Below are positions 4,857 to 12,690 of a stretch of DNA of 29,255 nt, piece by piece (positions within the stretch are counted from its first letter, which is position 1; each line of letters opens with the position of its first letter). This DNA is from an uncultured Collinsella sp. GTDB lineage: Bacteria > Actinomycetota > Coriobacteriia > Coriobacteriales > Coriobacteriaceae. The position numbers were made by a program, and so were the translations under genes. The stretch is from contig URFU01000010.1 in assembly GCA_900547125.1 (NCBI GenBank), positions 1-29,255 on the forward strand, read 5' to 3'. The notes below the pieces were generated by a model. It did not search any database. It had not been told where the DNA came from and worked only from the letters and a program-made list of their open reading frames with translations.

Positions 4857-7800
4857 ATGAGCAAACTCGTCGAGGGCATCAAGGACCGCATGGTCGCCGC
4901 CGCACGCGAGGCCGCGCCCACCGTGGTGGATGCCGCGCAGAAGGCCGCGACCGCGGCTGCTGAGAAAGTTGTCGAGGCTGTCGCCGATGCCAAGAACGCG
5001 GCGGGGGAAGCGTCCGTCACTAGCGAGCCCGCCACCGCCGCGGAGCCCGTAGCCGCCGCCCACGCCCCCGAAGGCGCGATCTTCAACCCCGGCAACGCCC
5101 ACGGCAACCTGCACCTGGGCATCGACGTGGGCTCCACCACCGTTAAGCTCGCCGTGCTCAACGACGACAACCAGATTGTCTACGCCAAGTACCAGCGCCA
5201 CCACACCGACGTCCGTGCCTGCGCCCGCGCCCTGTTCGAGGGCGCTGTGACCGTGCTGCCGACGGTCCAGATGACCTGCGCCATTACCGGCTCGGGTGGC
5301 CTGCTGCTGTCCCAGTGGCTCGACCTGGAGTTTGTCCAGGAGGTTATCGCCAGCAAGCGTGCCGTCGAGACCCTCATCCCGGCCACCGATGTCGCCATCG
5401 AGCTGGGCGGCGAGGACGCCAAGATCATCTACTTCGATAATGGCATTGAGCAGCGCATGAACGGCACCTGCGCCGGCGGCACGGGCGCGTTCATCGACCA
5501 GATGGCCACTCTGCTGCACACTGACGCCAGCGGCCTTAACGAACTCGCGGCCAACGCCACCACCATCTATCCCATTGCCAGCCGCTGCGGTGTTTTTGCC
5601 AAGACCGACGTCCAGCCGCTGCTCAACGAGGGCGCCCGCCCCGAGGACGTGGCCGCCTCCATCTTCCAGGCTGTCGTGACCCAGACCATCTCGGGTCTGG
5701 CGTGCGGCCGTCCCATCCGCGGCAACGTCGCCTTCCTGGGCGGCCCGCTGCAGTACCTCTCCGAGCTGCGCCACCGCTTCTACCTCACGCTCAACCTGGA
5801 CGAGGAGCACCGTATCGTGCCCCAAAACGCCCACCTGTTTGTGGCGAGCGGCGCCGCCATGGCGCACGAGTCCAATAAGCTCAGCACGTTCCCGCAGCTC
5901 ATCGAGGCCATCGATGCCCTGGGCGACACACAGGGTGCCGAGGTCGAGCGCCTGGATCCGCTCTTTGCCACCGACGAGGACTTTGCCGAGTTCAAAACCC
6001 GCCACGACCAGGAAGTCGTCCCCAAGGGCAAGCTCGAAGGCTACACCGGCCGCGTGTTCATTGGCATCGACGCCGGCTCCACCACCATGAAGGCCGCGCT
6101 CGTGGGCGAGGACGGCCAGCTGTTGCACACCTGGTACGGCAACAACAACGGCGACATCCTGGGCACGGCCAAGGTCATCATGGCCGATTTCTACAACCAC
6201 ATCCCCGCCGGCTGCACCATCGGCCACGTGACCACCACGGGCTACGGCGAGGCGCTGCTCATCGAGGCCCTCAAAGCCGATTCCGGCGAGATCGAGACCG
6301 TTGCGCACCTGCGCGGCGCCAAAGCATTCCTGCCCGGCGTCGAGTTCATTCTGGACATCGGCGGCCAGGACATGAAGTGCCTGCGCGTCAAGGACGGCGT
6401 TATCGAGCACATCATGCTCAACGAGGCCTGTTCGTCGGGCTGCGGTAGCTTTATCGAGAGCTTCGCCGTCTCTATGAACATGGACGTGCGCGCGTTCGCC
6501 GATGCCGCCATCCACGCCAAGGCCCCGGTCGACTTGGGCAGCCGCTGCACGGTCTTTATGAACTCGCGCGTTAAGCAGGCGCAAAAGGAAGGCGCCACGG
6601 TGGGCGACATCGCGGCCGGCCTGTCCTATTCCGTCATCAAGAATGCCCTGTTCAAGGTCATTAAGCTGCGCGATCCCAAGGAGATCGGCAGCCAGGTAAT
6701 CGTTCAGGGCGGCACCTTTATGTCCGATGCCACGCTGCGCGCGTTTGAGCAGCTCACCGGCGTTCACGCCGTGCGTCCCGACATCGCCGGCTGCATGGGC
6801 GCCTACGGTGCGGCCCTGCTCGCCCGCGATCGCGCCGGCATCGATGGGACCTCGACCATCCTTTCGGCCGAGGACATCGCGCACCTCACCGTGACGCAAA
6901 AGCATGTCCGCTGCGGCCGTTGCTCCAACAACTGCCAGCTCACCGTCAACGATTTTGGCGGCGGTAGGCGCTTCATTACCGGCAACCGCTGCGAGAAGGG
7001 CGCCGGCCACAAAAAGCAAAAGACCGAGGCCCCCAACCTCTTCAAAAAGAAAAACGAGCTGCTCTTTAACCGCGAGGTGCTGAGCCCCGACGAGGCCCCG
7101 CGCGGCACCGTCGGCATCCCCCGCGCGCTCAACATGTACGAGAACTATCCCTTCTGGCACGCGTTCTTTACGCGCTTGGGCTTTAGCGTGCAGCTGTCCG
7201 ACCAGTCGAGCAAGAAGACCTATCAGGCGGGCATTGAGTCCATGCCGTCCGAGAGCGTGTGCTATCCGGCCAAGATGAGCCACGGCCACGTGATGAACCT
7301 CATCGACCGTGACGTCGACTTTATCTGGATGCCGTGCGTGCGCTGGGAGCGCAAGGAGGATCCGACGGCTGGCAACTGCTATAACTGCCCCATCGTCATG
7401 AGCTATCCTACGGCGCTGGCGCTCAATATCGACGAGATTCGCGAGCAGAACATCGAGTTCCTGTACCCGTTTGTGCCCTATCACGACAAGACCGAGCTCA
7501 AGCGCCGCCTGTACCAGGTGCTCGCCGTCGACCGCGTGGCCGATGCGCAAGCCGGTCGCGGTCGCGTGCGCGGTCCCAAGATCACGCGCTCCGAGGTCGA
7601 TGCCGCCGTCAACGCTGCCTTTGAGGCCGACGCGCGTTTCCACGAGGACATCCAGACCATGGGCGAGGAGGCTCTTAAGTGGGTCGAGGACCACGGTGGC
7701 CACGGCATCGTACTCGCCGGCCGTCCCTACCATAACGACCCCGAGATCAACCATGCCCTGCCCGAGCTTATCTCGAGCTTTGGCTTTGCGGTCTTTACCG

Positions 7801-9638
7801 AGGATTCGCTCGCGCATCTGGTAAAGCCCGAGCGTCCGATTCGCGTCGTCGACCAGTGGATGTACCACAGCCGCCTGTACGCCGTCGCCCGTTTTGTGAC
7901 GATGCGCAACGATTTGGACCTGATCCAGCTCAACTCTTTCGGCTGCGGGCTGGACGCTCTGACCACCGACCAAGTGCAGGAAATCCTGGAGGCCAGCGGT
8001 AAGAGCTACACCGTGCTCAAGATTGACGAGGTGTCCAACTTGGGCGCCGCGCGTATCCGTATTCGCTCGCTCATGGCAGCGCTCAAGGACCAGGAGGCCG
8101 AGCGCTTGGCCGAGGCTACGGCCGCGGGCGAGGCCTACGCGCAGGGCGATGCCGCGCCGGTGGCGCCTTCCACGGATGCCCCCGCGTTCGCGAGCCGTAA
8201 GTACACGTTCGAGGCGCAGCGCGAGAGTGCTTCGACCGCGTGGCCCAAGGTGCCCTTTACCGAGCAGATGCGCGACGAGGGCTATACCATCCTGTGCCCG
8301 CAGATGGCACCGATTCACTTTGACCTGGTCAAAGAGGTGTTCCGCGGTGCCGGCTACAACCTGGAGCTGCTGCCCTCGACCGACCACGACGCCGTCGAGG
8401 CCGGCCTGCGCTATGTGAACAACGACATCTGCTATCCATCGATTCTGGTAACGGGCCAGATTATGGAGGCCATCGAGAGCGGTCGGTACGACCTGTCCAA
8501 GACGGCCGTGGTCATCAGCCAGACCGGCGGCGGCTGCCGTGCCACTAACTACATCGCGCTCATCCGCAAGGCGCTGCGCGAGAGCGGCCACCCCGAGATC
8601 CCGGTAATCTCGCTTTCGGCTGTGGCGCTCGGCGAGGACAACCCCGGCTTTAAGATTACTCCGGCGCTGCTTAAGCAGGCAGTCTACGCGGTGCTCTTTG
8701 GCGACGTGATGATGCAGATGCTCTATCGCTGCCGCCCGTACGAGGCCACGCCCGGTGCTGCCAACGCGCTCTACGAGGAGTATATGGCGCGCGCCCGCAA
8801 GTTGGCGCCCAAGTTCAACCGCCACAACTACACCAAGCTGTGCCGCGAGGCCATCCACGCGTTCGACACCATGCCGCTCGTGGGCGAGGGCACCAAGCCG
8901 CGCGTGGGCGTGGTCGGCGAGATCCTGGTCAAGTTCCACCCTACGGCCAACAACCACGTGGTCGATGTCATCGAGCGTGAGGGCTGCGAGGCCGTAGTAC
9001 CGGGCCTGCTCGACTTCTTCCTGTACTCCATGAGCAACGCTGAGTTGCAGAAGGACGAGCTGGGAAGCTCTGCTACCACGCGCGCTGGTATGCAGGCGCT
9101 CATCAAGCTCGTGGACTGGATGCGCACGCCGGTGGAGGAGATGCTCGAAAAGTCCGAGCGCTTTGAGGCGCCCGAGCGCATCGGCACCATGGCCGACAAG
9201 GCCCGCACGGTGCTTTCGGTGTGCAACAACATGGGCGAAGGCTGGCTGCTCACGGCCGAGATGCTCGACCTAATCGACCATGGCGCGCCCAACATCATCT
9301 GCACGCAGCCCTTCGCGTGCCTGCCTAACCACGTGGTGGGCAAGGCCGTGATCAAGGAGCTGCGCCGCCAACATCCCGAGAGCAACATCGTAGCGGTGGA
9401 CTACGACCCCGGCGCGTCCGAGGTCAACCAGCTCAACCGTATTAAGCTCATGATTAGCGTGGCCAAGGAAAACATGCGCGCCGGCAAGGGCTTTAAGCTC
9501 GAGAAGGTGGCGCCGCTCGCGATGGACGAGGTCACCGGCCAGATGCGTGCCCATGACGGCTGCGTGAGCTGCGGACCGGCCAGCGAGGAGGCCGTGGCGT
9601 CGATCGCCAAGCGTCTGGGACGCGGCATTAAGAAGTAG
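4857..9638 (+). CDS. Giant acyl-CoA dehydratase activase (two BadF/BcrA ATPase domains, DUF2229 and HgdB-like region)
   Basis: This is a 1,593-residue fusion. Residues 1-75 are an Ala-rich amphipathic extension. Domain 1 (about 85-345) and domain 2 (about 400-665) are ASKHA ATPase modules with GIDVGSTT and GIDAGSTT phosphate loops. Each keeps the two cysteines that in HgdC-type activators bridge one [4Fe-4S] cluster across a dimer (Cys-205 and Cys-244; Cys-525 and Cys-564). A four-cysteine motif follows (Cys-686, 689, 693, 712). Next come a DUF2229-like segment (about 745-965) and a region like the 2-hydroxyacyl-CoA dehydratase subunits (about 1130-1510). Family activators use ATP to push a low-potential electron into a radical dehydratase. 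Here the ATPases and a dehydratase-like part are joined, so it may be self-contained or act on an unknown substrate. RBS GAGGAG; a terminator follows. Confidence 0.9.
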   Translation: MSKLVEGIKDRMVAAAREAAPTVVDAAQKAATAAAEKVVEAVADAKNAAGEASVTSEPATAAEPVAAAHAPEGAIFNPGNAHGNLHLGIDVGSTTVKLAVLNDDNQIVYAKYQRHHTDVRACARALFEGAVTVLPTVQMTCAITGSGGLLLSQWLDLEFVQEVIASKRAVETLIPATDVAIELGGEDAKIIYFDNGIEQRMNGTCAGGTGAFIDQMATLLHTDASGLNELAANATTIYPIASRCGVFAKTDVQPLLNEGARPEDVAASIFQAVVTQTISGLACGRPIRGNVAFLGGPLQYLSELRHRFYLTLNLDEEHRIVPQNAHLFVASGAAMAHESNKLSTFPQLIEAIDALGDTQGAEVERLDPLFATDEDFAEFKTRHDQEVVPKGKLEGYTGRVFIGIDAGSTTMKAALVGEDGQLLHTWYGNNNGDILGTAKVIMADFYNHIPAGCTIGHVTTTGYGEALLIEALKADSGEIETVAHLRGAKAFLPGVEFILDIGGQDMKCLRVKDGVIEHIMLNEACSSGCGSFIESFAVSMNMDVRAFADAAIHAKAPVDLGSRCTVFMNSRVKQAQKEGATVGDIAAGLSYSVIKNALFKVIKLRDPKEIGSQVIVQGGTFMSDATLRAFEQLTGVHAVRPDIAGCMGAYGAALLARDRAGIDGTSTILSAEDIAHLTVTQKHVRCGRCSNNCQLTVNDFGGGRRFITGNRCEKGAGHKKQKTEAPNLFKKKNELLFNREVLSPDEAPRGTVGIPRALNMYENYPFWHAFFTRLGFSVQLSDQSSKKTYQAGIESMPSESVCYPAKMSHGHVMNLIDRDVDFIWMPCVRWERKEDPTAGNCYNCPIVMSYPTALALNIDEIREQNIEFLYPFVPYHDKTELKRRLYQVLAVDRVADAQAGRGRVRGPKITRSEVDAAVNAAFEADARFHEDIQTMGEEALKWVEDHGGHGIVLAGRPYHNDPEINHALPELISSFGFAVFTEDSLAHLVKPERPIRVVDQWMYHSRLYAVARFVTMRNDLDLIQLNSFGCGLDALTTDQVQEILEASGKSYTVLKIDEVSNLGAARIRIRSLMAALKDQEAERLAEATAAGEAYAQGDAAPVAPSTDAPAFASRKYTFEAQRESASTAWPKVPFTEQMRDEGYTILCPQMAPIHFDLVKEVFRGAGYNLELLPSTDHDAVEAGLRYVNNDICYPSILVTGQIMEAIESGRYDLSKTAVVISQTGGGCRATNYIALIRKALRESGHPEIPVISLSAVALGEDNPGFKITPALLKQAVYAVLFGDVMMQMLYRCRPYEATPGAANALYEEYMARARKLAPKFNRHNYTKLCREAIHAFDTMPLVGEGTKPRVGVVGEILVKFHPTANNHVVDVIEREGCEAVVPGLLDFFLYSMSNAELQKDELGSSATTRAGMQALIKLVDWMRTPVEEMLEKSERFEAPERIGTMADKARTVLSVCNNMGEGWLLTAEMLDLIDHGAPNIICTQPFACLPNHVVGKAVIKELRRQHPESNIVAVDYDPGASEVNQLNRIKLMISVAKENMRAGKGFKLEKVAPLAMDEVTGQMRAHDGCVSCGPASEEAVASIAKRLGRGIKK

Positions 9639-9666
9639 ACGGTCTGCTATGGGCTGGATATGAGAC

Positions 9667-9703
9667 AAACGGGTGGTGGCCGTACCGGCTATCACCCGTT
9701 TTT
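9667..9703 (+). terminator. Intrinsic terminator of the tetR-activase operon
   Basis: AAACGGGTG (9667-9675) pairs with CACCCGTTT (9693-9701). The stem continues inward through GGCCG/CGGCT with G-T pairs to a tiny loop, and five T follow at 9699-9703. It starts 29 bases after the activase stop. Confidence 0.9.
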
Positions 9704-9755
9704 GCTGGACATATGTTGCGTAAACGCCCCGACTATCACCCTTTGCGAACTTAGA

Positions 9756-9886
9756 TTTCGGAAGTATGCGGCAAAATCTGAATAGGCCGAGCACACCGGA
9801 TATGTCCAAGCTCTGTACCTGCGGTTTTATTGGCGAAAAAATGGGGTGCGCTCGAGAGTTCTAGAATTTGCCGCATACTTCCGAAA
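9756..9886. repeat. 131-bp inverted-repeat element in the 415-bp gap before the dehydrogenase gene
   Basis: The ends 9756-9779 and 9863-9886 are inverted copies matching at 23 of 24 positions (core GGAAGTATGCGGCAAA). Inside, CGAGCACACC (9788-9797) pairs with GGTGCGCTCG (9845-9854) at 9 of 10. No coding region fits. The nested arms fit a small non-autonomous mobile element (MITE-like) or a long regulatory hairpin; no target duplication is evident. The rest of the gap to 10054 holds only weak promoter-like sequence, and GCGGCAAAAT recurs once at 9953. Confidence 0.75.
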
Positions 9887-10054
9887 ACGACGTTTCTGCG
9901 GCACTAAAAATCGCCCTCGGAGCCTTGAAATAATGAACAGGTGTAGCCGTTCGCGGCAAAATACCGTCCGTTTATAGAGCCCACCCCCATCGCGCGTCAT
10001 CCTTACGGTTGAATAAATACACATCTATGGAATTACGTTAGAGAGGACCGTTCC

Positions 10055-11014
10055 ATGAGCTACAAGACCGTTTGCGTTGCCGGCGGCGGCGTGTTGGGAA
10101 GCCAGATTGCCTTTCAGGCTGCCTACTGCGGCTTTGATGTGACGATCTGGCTGCGCAGCGAGGGCAGCATCGGCCGCACCCAGCCCAAGATCGATCATGT
10201 GCGCGAGGAGTACATCGCGGCAATCGAGGGCATGGCGGATGGCACAGGCGAGTGGTGCGCCGGTATCGCCGATAGTGGCCAGCCCTTCGACAAGGAGGCG
10301 GCACTCGCCGCCGTCGAGCGTGCTTACTCCACGCTCAAGCTGGAGCTCGATCTTGCCAAGGCAGTGGCCGACGCCGACTTGGTCATCGAGTCTATGGCCG
10401 AGGACACCCAGGCAAAGATCGACTTCTACAAAAAGCTCGCCCCGGTTCTCCCGCAAAAGACCGTCGTCGTGACGAACTCCTCTACGCTGCTGCCGAGCAC
10501 CTTTGCCAAGTACACTGGTCGCCCCGAGAAGTACCTGTCGCTGCACTTTGCCAACTCCATCTGGAAGAACAACATGACCGAGGTCATGGCGCAGGACCAA
10601 ACCGACAAGTGCTACTTCGACGAGCTCGTCGACTTCGCCAACGACATTCGCATGCTTGCCCTGCCCGTCAACAAGGAAAAGAACGGCTACCTGCTCAATT
10701 CCATGCTGGTGCCATGGCTGCTTTCGGGCCTTGACCTGTATGTCTCGGGCGTGAGCGATCCCAAGAGCATCGACCTCGCATGGACGCGTGGTACCGGCGC
10801 CCCCAAGGGTCCGTTCCGCGTATTCGACACAGTTGGTATCCAGACGGCTTACAACATCGTTATGCAGTACCAGATGGTGCCGGGCCTGGTGAGCCCGTTG
10901 CTCAAAAAGATGATGATGCCCTACAACTTTAAGACCATGGCATCCGTGCTCAAGCAGATGCTCGACGAAGGCAAGCTTGGCGAAAGCTCGGGCGAGGGCT
11001 TCTTCAAGTACTAA
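10055..11014 (+). CDS. 3-hydroxyacyl-CoA dehydrogenase (3-hydroxybutyryl-CoA type)
   Basis: This is a 319-residue NAD-dependent enzyme that interconverts 3-hydroxyacyl-CoA and 3-oxoacyl-CoA. The Rossmann loop is GGGVLGSQI at residues 9-17. The DLVIESMAED stretch and the NSSTLLPST segment carry the usual NAD and substrate contacts. The catalytic pair appears as the histidine of LHFANS and the glutamate of TEVM, and the asparagine of LLNSML fits the third active-site residue. Length matches single-domain bacterial enzymes of about 280-320. AGAGAGGA precedes the ATG. It stands alone behind a terminator and the 131-bp inverted repeat. With the activase upstream it hints at an anaerobic acyl-CoA pathway, but no thiolase or crotonase is in the window. 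Confidence 0.9.
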   Translation: MSYKTVCVAGGGVLGSQIAFQAAYCGFDVTIWLRSEGSIGRTQPKIDHVREEYIAAIEGMADGTGEWCAGIADSGQPFDKEAALAAVERAYSTLKLELDLAKAVADADLVIESMAEDTQAKIDFYKKLAPVLPQKTVVVTNSSTLLPSTFAKYTGRPEKYLSLHFANSIWKNNMTEVMAQDQTDKCYFDELVDFANDIRMLALPVNKEKNGYLLNSMLVPWLLSGLDLYVSGVSDPKSIDLAWTRGTGAPKGPFRVFDTVGIQTAYNIVMQYQMVPGLVSPLLKKMMMPYNFKTMASVLKQMLDEGKLGESSGEGFFKY

Positions 11015-11017
11015 AAA

Positions 11018-11067
11018 ATGATCCCTCGGGGACGGAGGAAAACGGATCATCGCATTCCTGCGTCCCC
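11018..11067. repeat. GGGGACGG-core nested palindrome, copy 3
   Basis: ATGATCC (11018-11024) pairs with GGATCAT (11044-11050). Overlapping this, GGGGACGGAGGAA (11028-11040) pairs with 11055-11067 at 12 of 13. The two stems are mutually exclusive. It starts 4 bases after the dehydrogenase stop. Confidence 0.75.
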
Positions 11068-11196
11068 TGTGCGTCTTGCGGCTAACAGCTCCGGCTGCCG
11101 CGAGCCTAAGCTAGCCTTAAGGGGCGTTTGTTAAGCTGCGAGTCATAATTGGACAGAGCTTGGCAAGTGCCCTGGAATATGAAGGAAACGGCAGCG

Positions 11197-11379
11197 ATGG
11201 AATTCTTCGATGGTGACGACATGGGATCGAGTAGCGAAGACGGCTGCGACGAAACTGCCCCGTTTGTCAAAGTCGATCCCTTTGGCACCGATACCCTGAG
11301 CTGCTACGTGCGCTTTGCAACATCCCGCGCCCGCATCACTCCACGTCAAACTCCACGCGATCGAGCTCGGGTACGTTGA
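11197..11379 (+). CDS. Uncertain short ORF, convergent with and overlapping the DUF389 gene
   Basis: This 60-codon frame begins MEFFDGDDMG and includes VKVDPFGTDTLSCYVRF. An AAGGAA stretch lies 9 bases upstream. The first 45 codons have plausible codon use, but the last part overlaps the 3' end of the minus-strand DUF389 gene and turns Arg-rich, as shadow frames do. It may be the remnant of a longer gene cut off by the DUF389 gene, or chance. No family recognised. Confidence 0.25.
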   Translation: MEFFDGDDMGSSSEDGCDETAPFVKVDPFGTDTLSCYVRFATSRARITPRQTPRDRARVR

Positions 11380-12475
11380 GGTCGATGAGCTTGCGGGCAA
11401 CGCGGCGGTCGTGCGCCCCGAGTGCCTCGCTTGTCGTCACGTGAGCGACAACCTCGCGCTCGACAAGGCCCTCCTTGTCGCCTTCGGTAGCCGAAGTCTC
11501 GACGGCGACGGTGTAATCCTTAAAGTCCGGCAGCACCGCGGCAAGTTCGCGCGTAGTTTCGGTGACGCCGTAGCCGTCCTGCACGCCGGCCTGCGCCGAG
11601 CCAATGGACCCCGCGGTCATAACGATGCAGGGGATGGCAAAAATCACCGTACCCACGATGATGCGGCGGCGCACTTTGTGCGACAGCTCATCGACCTCGG
11701 CATTTTCCTCAGCGGTCACAATGCCGTCGCCGTTGAGGTCGCGCTTGAGCGGTACACGTAAAAGAAGCAATACGGCTTCGGCAGCCAGTGCGATAAAGAC
11801 GACATTGATGCCAAACTCGTAGAGGGCCGAGAGGAACAGCGACCCGCTCGCGATGGCAATGCCGTAACCCGCCGCGCACAGGGGCGGCATGAGTGCGGTC
11901 GCCACGGCTACGCCGGCAATGAGCGTCGAAGGCTCCTGGTCGCGCGAGTTACCCAGCCCGCCCGCAAAGCCGCCCGCGAGCGCGACGGCAAGGTCCCATA
12001 CGGTGGGTGTCGAGTTATCGATGATGGCGGCCGTGGTGGTGCCAAGGGGCGAGAGCTTAAAATACAGCGTGGACGTGATCAGGCAAAGGACCATCTGTAG
12101 AGCCAAGCCCGCAACGGCCTCGACGGTAATCTCGCGGTCGAGCGTGGCGATGCCGTATGCCATGGCAAGGACCGAGCCCATGAGCGGGCAGATGAGCATG
12201 GCGCCCACAATGGCGATGTCCGAATCGATATCGAGGCCGACACTCGCGATCAGCATGGCGATAATGAGGATGCACAGGTGCGAGCCGGTCAGGCGCGCCC
12301 CGTTTACAAAGCGCTTACGAATTACGTGATAGGGGGCGCGACCCTCGCGAATGTTGAATGCGCGCCTCAGGAAGCGGCCGGTGTTCTCCATGACCTCGCT
12401 ATAGGCAGGACGGATGCCGTGGCGCCGGTGATGGCGCGCGCGCAGTCGCTTGAGCTGCTGGTTATCGAGTTTCAT
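11336..12475 (-). CDS. DUF389 family membrane protein with an EF-hand loop
   Basis: This is a 379-residue polytopic protein of the DUF389 group (function unsettled, predicted membrane transporters). The hallmark stretch GAMLICPLMGSVLAMAYGIA (residues 91-110) and the AGVAVATALMPPLCAAGYG segment (187-205) are clear. An N-terminal basic cytosolic region precedes TM1 near residue 66. Between two transmembrane segments, residues 246-257 read DLNGDGIVTAEE, a canonical 12-residue EF-hand loop with acidic or Asn ligands at 1, 3, 5 and 12, Gly-6 and Val-8. The C-terminal tail is soluble. The ATG at 12475 has GAGGTGA upstream; a start at 12505 lacks a ribosome site. It lies behind the OPT gene but has its own intervening terminator. 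Confidence 0.88.
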   Translation of the reverse strand: MKLDNQQLKRLRARHHRRHGIRPAYSEVMENTGRFLRRAFNIREGRAPYHVIRKRFVNGARLTGSHLCILIIAMLIASVGLDIDSDIAIVGAMLICPLMGSVLAMAYGIATLDREITVEAVAGLALQMVLCLITSTLYFKLSPLGTTTAAIIDNSTPTVWDLAVALAGGFAGGLGNSRDQEPSTLIAGVAVATALMPPLCAAGYGIAIASGSLFLSALYEFGINVVFIALAAEAVLLLLRVPLKRDLNGDGIVTAEENAEVDELSHKVRRRIIVGTVIFAIPCIVMTAGSIGSAQAGVQDGYGVTETTRELAAVLPDFKDYTVAVETSATEGDKEGLVEREVVAHVTTSEALGAHDRRVARKLIDLNVPELDRVEFDVE

Positions 12476-12552
12476 GTTCACCTCGCTCCGCCGCGGGCTA
12501 TGCATCGCGCCCGCTGCCTCTACTCTACACCGCGGCAGGCGGGGCGGTCATC

Positions 12553-12595
12553 TTGACGTGAAACTTAGACGAGTAGGTAAAGGGGGACACGTCAA
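12553..12595. repeat. GGGGGACA-containing palindrome, copy 4 (divergent)
   Basis: TTGACGTG (12553-12560) pairs with CACGTCAA (12588-12595) around a 27-base middle that contains AAAGGGGGACA. It sits in the leader region of the DUF389 gene, behind the OPT terminator. It is the weakest member of the set. Confidence 0.5.
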
Positions 12596-12627
12596 ATGTG
12601 GTTGAAGCCGAGGGTTTCGGCAGATAC

Positions 12628-12664
12628 AAAAAAGCGCGGGGCCGGATAGTCTCCGACCCCGCGC
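12628..12664 (-). terminator. Intrinsic terminator of the OPT transporter gene
   Basis: On the minus strand, GCGCGGGG (12664-12657) pairs with its complement (12641-12634). Three more pairs follow after one mismatch, and six T are encoded by the A-run 12628-12633. It begins 27 bases after the stop codon. Confidence 0.92.
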
Positions 12665-12690
12665 TCTGCGCTGGTGCGTTGTTATTCGGC

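Noticed and set aside
4842..8957. A 1,371-codon open frame on the minus strand opposite the activase gene
   Set aside because: It is a shadow of the GC-rich codon pattern of the activase. The translation is low-complexity (Val/Ala/Gly/His/Asp), lacks domains, and the plus-strand gene has clear motifs throughout.
9827..10024. A 65-codon minus-strand frame in the gap before the dehydrogenase gene
   Set aside because: It crosses the inverted-repeat element, has no ribosome site and shows no protein-like codon use.
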